This document shows positions 35,012 through 43,430 of a DNA stretch of 50,692 bases, one piece after another (position 1 is the first letter of the stretch; every line of letters starts with the position of its first letter). The stretch is from Lachnospiraceae bacterium (lineage in GTDB: Bacteria; Bacillota; Clostridia; Lachnospirales; Lachnospiraceae). The translations under genes were made by a program, and so were the position numbers. Under the pieces are notes generated by a model. The model had not been told where the DNA came from. It worked only from the letters and a program-made list of their open reading frames with translations, and searched no databases. The DNA lies in the NCBI GenBank assembly GCA_017472605.1, contig JAFUPV010000065.1:1-50692 (forward strand), in the 5' to 3' direction.

Positions 35012-35097
35012 TAGCTTTCCCTAAATCATTTTTCTTTTTCCTGCTTCGACAGCATCCGACTCGGAGAAAATGTCCCGCCAAGTCCAAACATTGTTGC

Positions 35098-35126
35098 TTT
35101 ACATCCATTTCGCTTTGTGGTATGAT
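35098..35126 (+). promoter_or_regulatory. promoter of the beta-propeller gene
   Basis: TTTACA (35098-35103) lies 17 bases before TATGAT (35121-35126), about 80 bases before the ATG. It is divergent from the pot operon. Confidence 0.75.
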
Positions 35127-35212
35127 ATCGTCAGATGTACACGCAGGCGTGCGCCTTTTCGGAAATCCGCAGCCCGCGTACTTTAAATTGTGGCACATAC
35201 AGGAGGCAGATT

Positions 35213-36271
35213 ATGTCAAAAAAATATGTAGCATATGTTGGTTCCTATACTTTCTATGGAAAGAGTAAAGGAATCTGTATTTTCGATGTGGATGTAGAAA
35301 AGGGCTACTTCACCAAGCGTAAGGAAATTGAAGTAAACAACTCGTCCTATATCACGTTTTCCTACGACCGCCGTTTCCTCTACAGCATCGTTGACGAAGG
35401 CATCGCAGCGTTCCGCATCCTTCCCGACGGCGATCTGGAGCTGATCAATGTTGCCCCGATCCGCGGCATGCGTACCTGCTACCTGACTGTGGACAAGCCG
35501 AACAAGTTCCTCGTAACTTCCGGTTACCACGATGGTAAAATGACCGTTCTGCGCCTGCGCGAAGACGGCGGTGTCGGCGCCATCGTTTCCGAAGTGTTCA
35601 ACCGCGGCTACGGCAGCGTTGCCGAGCGCAACTTCCGTCCGCACATCACCTGCGCCCAGTTCACCCCGGATCAGAACTTCATCTGCATGGTTGACAACGG
35701 CGTAGATAATGTCAAGGTCTACAAGCTTGACCACGATGACGGCGAACTGCACCTGGTTGACATCATCCACTGCGAGCTCAACTCCGGCCCCCGCTATCTC
35801 CAGTTCTCTGAGGACGGCCGCCACATGTACATGATCTCCCAGCTGAAGAACTATGTCACCGTCTACAACTACATCCCGGATCCGGATGAACCGAAGTTCC
35901 AGTTCAAGCAGCTGGTTTCCACGCTTCCAAAGAAGTGTGAATCCATCAACGCTGCCTGTGCACTCCGTTTCTCTCACGACGGCGGCTACGTGTTCTGCAC
36001 CAACGCAGGCGACAACAGCATTGCCATGTACAAGAGAGATAAGGACAACGGCCTGCTCTACAACAAGTTCATCCTTCCGGTCAGCGGCGACTACCCGAAG
36101 GAGCTGGACATCTTCCCGGACGACAAGCATGTTGTCAGCGTAAACCACGACTCCGGCACTCTGACCTTCTTCACACTGAACTATGAGAAGAACCTGATGG
36201 TTATGTGCGGTCTGCCGATCCGTGTGGACAATCCGAACTGCTGTAAGATTCTGGAGCTGAATCAGGAATAA
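35213..36271 (+). CDS. lactonase/YncE-like seven-bladed beta-propeller protein
   Basis: A 352-residue cytoplasmic beta-propeller of the lactonase (Pgl/carboxymuconate cyclase-like) family. Blade-like repeats are seen throughout, for example GICIFDVDVEKGYF, GPRYLQFSEDGRHMYMISQ and LRFSHDGGYVFCTNAGDNSIAMY. Family members include 6-phosphogluconolactonase, but the substrate here is not known. The ATG at 35213 has AGGAGG 6 bases upstream; the longer in-frame start has none and lies at the promoter. Codons are strongly biased to C-ending forms (GAC, AAC, TTC, GGC), unlike neighbours, which suggests abundant protein. A 13-bp-stem terminator follows. Confidence 0.88.
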   Translation: MSKKYVAYVGSYTFYGKSKGICIFDVDVEKGYFTKRKEIEVNNSSYITFSYDRRFLYSIVDEGIAAFRILPDGDLELINVAPIRGMRTCYLTVDKPNKFLVTSGYHDGKMTVLRLREDGGVGAIVSEVFNRGYGSVAERNFRPHITCAQFTPDQNFICMVDNGVDNVKVYKLDHDDGELHLVDIIHCELNSGPRYLQFSEDGRHMYMISQLKNYVTVYNYIPDPDEPKFQFKQLVSTLPKKCESINAACALRFSHDGGYVFCTNAGDNSIAMYKRDKDNGLLYNKFILPVSGDYPKELDIFPDDKHVVSVNHDSGTLTFFTLNYEKNLMVMCGLPIRVDNPNCCKILELNQE

Positions 36272-36333
36272 CAGAAAGAATCCCTGAAAAAGAATCTTTG
36301 AGAAAAATTTTTGAAAAAGAATCCCTGAAAAAG

Positions 36334-36378
36334 CTCCGCCCGAACGCGTCACTGGCACGTTCGGGCGGAGTTCTTTTT
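36334..36378 (+). terminator. strong terminator after the beta-propeller gene
   Basis: CTCCGCCCGAACG (36334-36346) pairs perfectly with CGTTCGGGCGGAG (36358-36370), followed by TTCTTTTTC. The loop region carries GTCACTGGCAC, also seen at 23428-23438. A direct repeat AAAGAATCCCTGAAAAAG occurs twice just before it. Confidence 0.9.
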
Positions 36379-36398
36379 CTTCCGATTCTTTCCCGCAC

Positions 36399-37664
36399 TT
36401 ACGGATTCAATTCCCCAATCCTTGTAATTCCCACATAGATCTGACTGATCTTATACCATGTGGTAAAATCCACAACGCCGGTCTGCGGCAGACCGAAGAT
36501 GCTCTGGAACACCCGGACAGCGTCCGCGGTTGCTTCGTCATAGTAACCGGAAGGCATCACGGTCGGAATCAATGTATAGACGCCGGAGATTGTCAGCAGC
36601 TGCTCCTGCATCTGGCGCACCTTATCCCCGCTGCTGCCGACAGTCAGATCATACCGGGGCCAGGATGCCGGAATTCCGGAAATCTGTTCCGCCGTGTTAA
36701 TATACATATCGTCCCCATAGTAATATCGAATGATTTCAATCGGCGTAAATCCCTGCTCTCCCAGTCCAAGACTTCCCCACTGACTGAGCCAGTTGGGACA
36801 GGTCACCCGCTTGCCGTCGCAATACTGTGTCAGAATGGGCTGCTTCACATCCGGCCTTGCCAGATACTGATCAAAAATTTCATCAACCACCTCGGAAATG
36901 GACTCAAACACATTCCGCCCGTAGATCCATTTCTGATCATAGGCGGTGGACGATGTGATTGTGAATTCAAAACCTTTATTCCGATACCACTCGCTGTACA
37001 CCCGATTCATCGTAAACGACATGATCGCCAGCACATTGGCAACAATGGTGTTCTGTGGCCACGTTGCATAGATCTCGCTGGAAGCCACATTTTTAATGTA
37101 GTCCCGGTAAGGCACATAGTAATTTTTTGCCGATGCATTTTGGGGCACCCCATCGTGCACAATGATTGTTTCGGGCACAACCACACGGCTCAGAACGATC
37201 TCGCCGCTGCCCACAATGCTCTTGACTTCGTCTTCCGCAATCTTCGGCGGGTACTCCCCATACAGTGTGTGATCCGGGATATCCACGTTCTGGGTCGGCT
37301 GCTGGCTGGCATCCGGCTGGAGCCGCGCCTCCTGGATCGCCGTCCGTTCCGGCAGCACCTCCGTTCCGCGGATCACCAGCGGTTCAAAGCCGGGCGCCGT
37401 GATCCTAAGCAGCAGTTCCGCGTAGGGACGCGGTTCCTCCGGCTGCTGACTGTAGTCAAAAGGCGGAGTTGAAACTTCAACATCTTCTGTCTGGCCGGTG
37501 GAATCCGTTGTCACTTCCTCCAGGATCCGGTCCGGCTCTTCGATGGTGGATATGGACACCGTCGCATTCTGGATTGGATAATTATTGGACGCAGAGGTAA
37601 CAATCGTTTTCAGCAGGCCGCGGTCTGTTGCACTGCTTTCGGTCTGCGCTGCGGAAATTCTCAT
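36399..37664 (-). CDS. peptidoglycan-binding domain protein
   Basis: A protein of about 421 residues with a carboxypeptidase-regulatory-like beta domain near the N-terminus (NNYPIQNATVSISTIEEP), a middle domain of unknown function with a conserved-looking QNTIVANVLAIMSFTMNRVYSEWY segment, and a C-terminal PG_binding_1 domain (VGSSGDKVRQMQEQL to FQSIFGLPQTGVVD). It has no signal peptide in this reading. The ATG at 37664 is preferred, with GAGG 9 bases upstream; a TTG 15 codons earlier is possible. It may be a spore-associated or cell-wall protein, but no enzymatic motif is recognised. Confidence 0.8.
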   Translation of the reverse strand: MRISAAQTESSATDRGLLKTIVTSASNNYPIQNATVSISTIEEPDRILEEVTTDSTGQTEDVEVSTPPFDYSQQPEEPRPYAELLLRITAPGFEPLVIRGTEVLPERTAIQEARLQPDASQQPTQNVDIPDHTLYGEYPPKIAEDEVKSIVGSGEIVLSRVVVPETIIVHDGVPQNASAKNYYVPYRDYIKNVASSEIYATWPQNTIVANVLAIMSFTMNRVYSEWYRNKGFEFTITSSTAYDQKWIYGRNVFESISEVVDEIFDQYLARPDVKQPILTQYCDGKRVTCPNWLSQWGSLGLGEQGFTPIEIIRYYYGDDMYINTAEQISGIPASWPRYDLTVGSSGDKVRQMQEQLLTISGVYTLIPTVMPSGYYDEATADAVRVFQSIFGLPQTGVVDFTTWYKISQIYVGITRIGELNP

Positions 37665-37780
37665 TGCGGTGAACCTCGAAGGCTTTTTGTAATCAGTATA
37701 TGCACTCAAATCGCAAGATTTCCATTTCCTTACAAAAATCGGTTATCTCTTCCGGTCAGACTTGTATCGTGCCGATATCA

Positions 37781-38122
37781 TTATGCTGTCCCATACAAAA
37801 TTACTCCTTCTTTATGAATATTGGCATAGAATGGATAATTATCACGCCATTTGCTATAATGTGCTTCACTTTTTGCTATCGGCTTAATATCAAGATCATT
37901 ATCCATGTTGAAATCGTACGTCATATAGGCAAGCTGCTGGCTATATGCTTTCAGTTCCATATCCGATATATCTGTTAATATCAGAATGTCCACATCCGAA
38001 TCTGGTCTAAAATCCCCTCTGGCATACGAACCATATAAAACCACTTTGCGCAAATGATCTCCATATATCATTCGAATTGCTGCAATGTACTGTTCCATCA
38101 GGCTTTCCATCCTCTTTGACAT
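37781..38122 (-). CDS. nucleotidyltransferase domain protein (MNT type)
   Basis: A small minimal nucleotidyltransferase of about 113 residues. The Pol-beta superfamily signature is complete: LYGSYARGDFRPDSDVDILI near 29-48, with the GS and DxD metal-binding pair. Such proteins often act as antitoxins that AMPylate a HEPN toxin; no HEPN gene is seen on either side, so it is an orphan here. The ATG at 38122 is used; a TTG 13 codons earlier is in frame. A good promoter lies about 65 bp upstream. It could also modify a nucleotide or antibiotic. Confidence 0.85.
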   Translation of the reverse strand: MSKRMESLMEQYIAAIRMIYGDHLRKVVLYGSYARGDFRPDSDVDILILTDISDMELKAYSQQLAYMTYDFNMDNDLDIKPIAKSEAHYSKWRDNYPFYANIHKEGVILYGTA

Positions 38123-38191
38123 AACCACAACTCTTTTCCCGGCTACTTTTACAATTCGCAATTCTTTATAATAAAGATTTGTTCTGTTTAT

Positions 38192-38220
38192 ATTATAACA
38201 AAAGATTCAGCGCTCTACAA
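38192..38220 (-). promoter_or_regulatory. promoter of the nucleotidyltransferase gene
   Basis: On the minus strand TTGTAG (38215-38220) lies 17 bases before TATAAT (38192-38197). Confidence 0.75.
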
Positions 38221-38345
38221 CTATTAATTCGAATCTCTGGCACTTCCGCTCTTTCCTTTACACAAAAAGCATGTTTCTTCACACACCTGCCCATGAAAAT
38301 CAAAATCATTTTCATCCACTACTCACCCACGCATCATTTTACCAT

Positions 38346-39707
38346 TTACCCATCCAAACGTCTCATATAAAACATTGCCCCCGAAGCAAGCTGCGGATAC
38401 GACGTATCCAGCACTGTGACCCGTATGTCATCGTAATGATTGTCCCACTCAATTTTTCCATACAGAACCAGCTTGCCCTCCATCTCCTGCCAGAACAGCA
38501 TTTTCTCTTCATCCGCATACTCGCTGAAACATTCCAGCGCCGCTGTCTTTCCTTCGATTGCAAGCTCGATCTGATACCCTGCCCCATCGTTTCTGCGAAC
38601 AATCCGGACATAGTCCCCATTCTCATTTTCATAAAACCAGGGACCATTTTCCACAATTCCCATTCCGTTTAGCCATTCTTCCGCCCCCTGCTCCGGCGTT
38701 TCCTGCTCTGGCATTTCCTGTTCCAGTGCCGCCTGCGTTTCCTCTTCCGACGTTTCCTGCTTTTCTTCTTCCGGTGCCTCCAGCTTTCCCTTTTCCCCTT
38801 CTGCACCCGGAACTATTTCCGCCCGATCCGTCCGTTTCAAAAGCAGATCAAAGGAGTCGGTATCCGTGATCCGATCTTCATACGTTCCCACACTTCCTGC
38901 TGCCTGCCATGCAGAAAAATCACGCTGCGACTGAACCCATGAATTGCAGCTGTAAGAACCATGAAAAGCTTCCTGATACTGAAACTTCACATATCCGGAA
39001 TAGTCCGGATTATATGCTGCAATGTCAAAAATCAACGTCGTCATTCCGTCACTGTTCACAATCTCACTGCATGGAATCCGCGTCCATGTGACCTCCGGTG
39101 TATCGTAGGTCAACAGAAATCGTCCCTGTTCATCCACAGAAAGCTCCAGCTTCACATTCTGATAAATTGCCGCATAAGAGCCGGTAAGCATCTCCGCTCC
39201 CACCGGCAGATCCGCAAAAACATCCGTCTGCACCACATTTCGTCCCAGCAGAACATACAGAGCCAGCACACCGGCTGCAATTCCTGTCACCACCGCTGCG
39301 CTGCTCCTGGTCAGAAGCGTTGCGATAATTGGGGCAGGAGTCCTTCCTGGAGTCCTTCCTGGAGTCTTTCCCGGAGTCCTTCCTGGAGTCTTTCCAGAAA
39401 TTTTTGCCGTCTTCCCGGTATTCTCAGAATGCCCCTCCTTATTCGCATCATTCGCATCGTTCACATCATTCGCATCATCTGCCTGTCCGAAACCAACGCT
39501 CCCATCACCAATTCCCTGTCCAGGCTTCAAAAAATCATCTGCCTCTGTCACCGCAAGAATCCCGGCCTCCTGCAGGTGCGCAATCGCCGCTTCCGCCCCG
39601 GAAACCTCGATTCGAACCTCCTCGCCTTCCGCAAGCTGCTCCATCCAGCCAACAGCCGTCCCAGGAGCACACCCGGTTACTTCCACCAATGTCTGAACCG
39701 CATCCAC
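38346..39707 (-). CDS. single-pass membrane protein with low-complexity linker; 5' end interrupted by TGA
   Basis: The frame encodes 453 residues from a GTG. It has an N-terminal domain with an L7/L12-CTD-like pattern (LVEVTGCAPGTAVGWMEQL), an Asp/Asn-rich stretch (DANDVNDANDANK), a KTPGRTPG repeat linker, a membrane helix (AVVTGIAAGVLALYVLLG near 140) and an acidic extracytoplasmic part. The same frame continues upstream through one TGA (39717-39719) to an ATG at 39767 with a GAGGGAG ribosome binding site, reading MKSQADSTAILLKMIY before the stop. The original start is therefore probably 39767 and the TGA a nonsense mutation near codon 17. The product's role is unknown. Confidence 0.6.
   Translation of the reverse strand: MDAVQTLVEVTGCAPGTAVGWMEQLAEGEEVRIEVSGAEAAIAHLQEAGILAVTEADDFLKPGQGIGDGSVGFGQADDANDVNDANDANKEGHSENTGKTAKISGKTPGRTPGKTPGRTPGRTPAPIIATLLTRSSAAVVTGIAAGVLALYVLLGRNVVQTDVFADLPVGAEMLTGSYAAIYQNVKLELSVDEQGRFLLTYDTPEVTWTRIPCSEIVNSDGMTTLIFDIAAYNPDYSGYVKFQYQEAFHGSYSCNSWVQSQRDFSAWQAAGSVGTYEDRITDTDSFDLLLKRTDRAEIVPGAEGEKGKLEAPEEEKQETSEEETQAALEQEMPEQETPEQGAEEWLNGMGIVENGPWFYENENGDYVRIVRRNDGAGYQIELAIEGKTAALECFSEYADEEKMLFWQEMEGKLVLYGKIEWDNHYDDIRVTVLDTSYPQLASGAMFYMRRLDG
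39343..39485. repeat. short in-frame tandem repeats (12-bp and 9-bp)
   Basis: About five imperfect 12-bp units (39343-39400) encode KTPG/RTPG, and 9-bp units near 39440-39485 encode DAN/DVN. Both keep the reading frame of the host gene. Confidence 0.75.
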
Positions 39708-39862
39708 ATACCGATCTCAATAAATCATTTTGAGTAAGATTGCTGTTGAATCCGCCTGACTCTTCATGAAACTCCCTCTCCCAGCCTTCCTTCCATGCTC
39801 CGATTTGCCTGTTCCGGTATCGCACCGTCCCACCGGATCCGTTTCCGCCACCCCGGTTCCCT

Positions 39863-40429
39863 CTACGAACTGAAACGGGCATCCAGCACCTCTGTGCTTC
39901 CGTCATTTTCCATCCGCAGCAAAAAAGTATTGACACTCACCGGTTCCTGTCCGTCTTCCAAAATCACATAATTTTCCGTATACAGAACCAGATAGAACGC
40001 TTCCTTCGTCTTTTCGAACACTGAAAGCGAGAATACAGCAGCTTTCTCTCCCGGTTCCAGATATTTACAGTCCCGAAACGGTTCATTCAACAGACGAATC
40101 TGCTCCTCCCCGCAATATGCATCCCAGCAGGGATCTTCCTCTCCGCCAAGAAATCCGGCATCTTCTGACGTATAGGTAACGCCTTCACAGGTTCCGATCA
40201 TCCCGGAACGAACCATCTTCCGGTCATGCTTCTTCTCATAATAACAAATCTCACTGCCGGCGCCTTCCAAGCCTGTCGCATCCGCAGCTTCCGCCTCTGC
40301 CATCCAGCCAGAACTCAGGCACAGAAAAAGAAGCAGGCTTTTCAGCCGCTGCTTTGGAGACCACAGCATCGACATTTGATGAAGACAACCACATGCTCCC
40401 CTGCCTTTTTGCCCGGTCGCTCCGTCCAT
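39863..40429 (-). CDS. probable secreted protein of unknown function
   Basis: The frame is open from 40618. A signal-peptide-like segment (RLKSLLLFLCLSSGWMAEAEA) begins with PKQ near 40354, followed by about 150 residues of polar sequence rich in Cys, Glu and aromatic residues. Start choice is uncertain: ATG at 40429 has GGAAGGG close by, ATG at 40375 gives a more typical signal peptide but no ribosome binding site, and the first ATG is at 40618. It lies 95 bp upstream of the interrupted membrane-protein gene on the same strand and may be its operon partner. No family is recognised. Confidence 0.5.
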   Translation of the reverse strand: MDGATGQKGRGACGCLHQMSMLWSPKQRLKSLLLFLCLSSGWMAEAEAADATGLEGAGSEICYYEKKHDRKMVRSGMIGTCEGVTYTSEDAGFLGGEEDPCWDAYCGEEQIRLLNEPFRDCKYLEPGEKAAVFSLSVFEKTKEAFYLVLYTENYVILEDGQEPVSVNTFLLRMENDGSTEVLDARFSS

Positions 40430-40830
40430 TCCCTTCCCGTTCCCAGTCTCTCGCTTCTCCGTTTTCCGGTTCCTTACCCTCACTCCGTTTCCTCCTGTCC
40501 ACACACACTCTCTGTGCATTTTCATCCATCGGCGGCGCACAGCCGCTGCCGGCGATTTCCATTGTCCGCTTTTTCTCCATCCATTATATTCCCATTCCCC
40601 CTTCGGGTCAACGAACACTTCCGCCCAATCCCCCGGATTCCTGTCTCGCTTTCAGTCAGTGGTGTAGCCTGTGAAAAATTTTGAATGCCTGCGTTTCCAT
40701 ATAAGGAAAACATTTTGAGCCAATGACATTTTCTGTCATCCTCATCGCTTTCTTCCGCTGCTTGATCATCAGGTTGGTTCCTTCCATTCACATCTTGTAT
40801 CACTTTGGCGATATAGAATTCCCAAAACAA

Positions 40831-40859
40831 TTGATTTACTGTCACCACAGTGATACAAT
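40831..40859 (+). promoter_or_regulatory. promoter of the DUF3990/DUF3791 pair, with inverted repeat
   Basis: TTGATT (40831-40836) lies 17 bases before TACAAT (40854-40859). ACTGT and ACAGT arms around CACC fill the spacer, a usual place for an antitoxin operator. Confidence 0.7.
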
Positions 40860-40887
40860 AGCAATAAAAAGGAATGGAGGTCGGGAA

Positions 40888-41579
40888 ATGGATAAACAGA
40901 TCACGCTATACCACGGTTCAGAAAAAAATATAGTACAGCCGATTTTTGGTGAAGGCAGGAAAAATAACGACTTTGGCCCTGGCTTCTACTGTACTGCAAA
41001 TGAGGAACTTGCAAAAGAGTGGGCGGTATCTTCCCTGCGTGATGGTTTTTCCAACCGCTATACGCTGGATACCGAATATTAAACATTTTGCATTTGAACA
41101 GTCCCGATTACACAATCCTCAACTGGATTGCTGTCCTGGTGGAACATCGTCTGTTTTCTATAAAGACTCCTGCTGCAAGACGGGCAAAACGCTATTTGCT
41201 TGATCACTTTTATGTAAATGTAAATGCCTATGATTTGATTACAGGTTACCGTGCGGACGATTCCTATTTTGATTACGCCGAGTCATTCCTTAATAACGGT
41301 ATTACGGTAGAACAGCTTGCACGCGCCATGCAGCTTGGAAAACTGGGCGAACAAATCGTGATTAAATCAAAGTTTGCCTTTTCCAAACTGAAATACGAAG
41401 GCTTTGATGCAGTTAGAAAAGACCAGTATTACGTTCTGCGCAAAGCCAGAAATGATGAAGCAAATCAACGATATCTGGAAATACTTGAAGAAGAGAGTGA
41501 CGGACTATACATTCAGGATATCATGAGAGGAGGCATTCAAAACAATGATCCGCGCATACCAGGAAATGTATCTGAGTAA
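40888..41579 (+). pseudogene. DUF3990 protein, frameshifted
   Basis: The first frame (40888-41082) begins MDKQITLYHGSEKNIVQP and reaches DFGPGFYCTANEELAKEWA, the DUF3990 hallmark region. It stops at TAA just after TLDTEY. The second frame (41088-41579) continues with HLNSPDYTILNWIAVLVEHR and the rest of the family. Adding one T at about 41081 (TATTAAAC to TATTTAAAC) joins them as EYLNILHLNSPDY. DUF3990 resembles an ADP-ribosyltransferase-type fold and commonly lies beside DUF3791, consistent with a toxin role. The gene is broken unless this is a sequencing error. Its 3' end overlaps the next gene by 35 bp. Confidence 0.85.
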
Positions 41580-42183
41580 GGCACAGTCAGTGATTGGTGA
41601 TGCCTTTAATTACGCAGTCAATACTTGCGGCATTCCAGGAACCGACTTTGTGAAACTGTTTCTTGCGAGTTCTGTAAGCAAACGACTCGAAAACGGTGAA
41701 CCTGCTTGCCTTGCAGGTAAAAGCGGAATTGAAATTGTCCGTGAGATTTTGAAGGAAACCACGGGGAAAGAACTTCAAATACAACCTCAGGAACATTTTG
41801 GACGATCAAAAGAATACTGGATTGGGTGGGCGATTGCCTATTACCAATGGTATTCCGACCGAAAGTACAACGACATTTTCAATGCCCTCTCGTTTGAGGA
41901 TTTGCAGCAAATGTATTACACGCTCCACGAAGCGGATATCACAAAATTCGTCGACATTGCAGATTCAAAAATAAAGGAGTATTATCCAGAAACTAATTTA
42001 AAACGCATTCGCACGACATATGGTTTTACACAAACGGAGTTAGCCAAGCGTTCCGGTGTCAGCCTTCGCTCGATCCAGATGTATGGACAGCGAAACAAAA
42101 ACATCAACAAAGCAAGTGTGGATACCATATATAAACTCGCAAGGGCTTTGGGATGCACAATGGAGAATCTAATTGAACGATAA
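41545..42183 (+). CDS. DUF3791-like and XRE fusion, probable antitoxin/regulator
   Basis: A 212-residue protein. Residues about 8-72 match the DUF3791 pattern (YLSKAQSVIGDAFNYAVN, ending with GIEIVREILKET). A middle helical region (YWIGWAIAYYQWYSDRKYND) follows, and residues about 148-212 form an XRE helix-turn-helix (IRTTYGFTQTELAKRSGVSL). DUF3791 is usually a separate small gene, so the fusion with a DNA-binding domain is notable. It lies directly after the DUF3990 gene with overlapping frames. GAGGAGG lies 11 bases before the ATG at 41545; a second ATG at 41566 is possible. It likely represses the promoter at 40831. Confidence 0.85.
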   Translation: MIRAYQEMYLSKAQSVIGDAFNYAVNTCGIPGTDFVKLFLASSVSKRLENGEPACLAGKSGIEIVREILKETTGKELQIQPQEHFGRSKEYWIGWAIAYYQWYSDRKYNDIFNALSFEDLQQMYYTLHEADITKFVDIADSKIKEYYPETNLKRIRTTYGFTQTELAKRSGVSLRSIQMYGQRNKNINKASVDTIYKLARALGCTMENLIER

Positions 42184-42305
42184 CGAGCAGAAACTCGCCT
42201 GCCCGCGTAAACGAGACGAAACACGCTGCGCGAGTTTCTCCCGTTATCGCGGCGCTCGTCTGATGAGTGCGCAAGCGCCCTCGCCCGACTCGTTGCCCGC
42301 GTAAA
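42178..42305. repeat. dispersed intergenic repeat, copy 3, with long hairpin
   Basis: The longest copy. CGATAACG (42178-42185) plus AGAAACTCGC (42189-42198) pair with GCGAGTTTCT (42230-42239) plus CGTTATCG (42242-42249). A 12-bp direct repeat TGCCCGCGTAAA occurs at 42200-42211 and 42294-42305. The block CGCGGCGCTCG...GATGAGTGCGCAAGC matches copies 1 and 2. It begins within the stop of the antitoxin-like gene and may also end its transcript. Confidence 0.75.
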
Positions 42306-42307
42306 TC

Positions 42308-42349
42308 AAAACTGCTACAAAAGCAGATTTCCTCTCCCTTTGCAGCAGT
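42308..42349 (-). terminator. terminator of the Rpn-family gene
   Basis: On the minus strand ACTGCTGCAAAG pairs with CTTTTGTAGCAGT, followed by TTTGATTT. The same hairpin and the following bases up to the gene are duplicated beside the Rpn fragment at 44820-44907. Confidence 0.85.
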
Positions 42350-42394
42350 ATCCTTCCATCTTCTGTACACAGATTTTCTTCCAATTGCGACCTC

Positions 42395-43333
42395 TTATGT
42401 TTCGCTCTTCTGCTGCATCTCCAGCAGCTCTTCACAGATTTTTTCTGCGTCATAGTTCGGTGCATAGCATCCGGCGGCCTGCACAATCCGACGAATTTCA
42501 TCCACATCCGCTTCCAGCGCATCTGCAATCATCTCTGTAGACTGCCCCCTTGCCAGCTTTCTGCAGCACATCTCAACCAACTGATACAAACGCCCGGCCT
42601 CACGACCTTCCTGCAGGCCAGCCTCACGACCTTCCTGCAGACCGACCTCTCGGCCTTCCTGCATTCCAGCCTTGCGTTCTTCCGCCATCATAATTTCCAA
42701 CAGCATATACTTGCCACTCCATTCCCGGTCTTTTTTGATCGCTGCGATCTGCGATTCCAGCGATGATACAAATGTATCCCCGCTGCACGCTCCGCTTCCC
42801 GGATCACCAACGTATTCCAGGAATCTCACCAGCTCCTCAGAAACCTCTTCTCTATTTTCCCCCTTTGTGCTGAGGAAAATCGTATATGTACCATCTTTTA
42901 ACTTATCTTCTGTCTCTTCACACGTCATCTCAAAACGATAACGATACTTCTTCTTTCCAAACGGATCAAAATCACAGACAAAGATCACATAGGTATCCGG
43001 AAGCGTTTCATAAGACTCTCCAGACAGCAGCACATCCATATCCATCTGACTGTGATAATAGCGACTCCGTCTTTCCAGACCAGCTTTCTGCTGTGCCTGC
43101 ATTTCAACGTTAAACCGTCTCAGCGTTTCCTTCTCTTTTGCAAGTACATCCAGACGCACACCACGGTAGTCCGGATGGTAGGCTAATGTGTGTTCGCCGC
43201 TGACCGCGACTTCCAGAATCTCCATTTCCAGAACCATTTCCAGCAGCTTCCGGCACTGATTCGGATCTGACATCACAGCAAAAAACATGAACGAATCCTT
43301 AATCGTCAGTGCTTTGAAATTCTTAATACTCAT
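42395..43333 (-). CDS. Rpn family recombination-promoting nuclease / PD-(D/E)XK transposase-like protein
   Basis: A 312-residue member of the PDDEXK_2 (PF12784-type) family. The nuclease core shows TIKDSFMFFAVMSDPNQCRKLLE near the start and RLDVLAKEKETLRRFNVEMQ near 60-80, with the Asp and the Glu-x-Gln typical of the active site. The C-terminal part has a repeated EGREAGLQ unit (about four copies, 42590-42665) and a small helical domain. E. coli Rpn proteins promote RecA-independent recombination. ATG at 43333 has GGAAAGG 5 bases upstream; the longer frame crosses an AT-rich region. A closely related C-terminal fragment lies at 44908-45327. Confidence 0.9.
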   Translation of the reverse strand: MSIKNFKALTIKDSFMFFAVMSDPNQCRKLLEMVLEMEILEVAVSGEHTLAYHPDYRGVRLDVLAKEKETLRRFNVEMQAQQKAGLERRSRYYHSQMDMDVLLSGESYETLPDTYVIFVCDFDPFGKKKYRYRFEMTCEETEDKLKDGTYTIFLSTKGENREEVSEELVRFLEYVGDPGSGACSGDTFVSSLESQIAAIKKDREWSGKYMLLEIMMAEERKAGMQEGREVGLQEGREAGLQEGREAGRLYQLVEMCCRKLARGQSTEMIADALEADVDEIRRIVQAAGCYAPNYDAEKICEELLEMQQKSET

Positions 43334-43430
43334 TATGTCCTTTCCTGAAGAAAATCTGTATACATAGTTTAACATATCCATCGAAAAAGCACAACCAGTT
43401 TCTTATGAACATCCTATCCGCTCATTCTCC

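Noticed and set aside
39535-39936. Gly/Arg-rich leftward frame of 133 codons
   Set aside because: It is a shifted frame of the KTPG-repeat gene and its leader; composition reflects the repeats.
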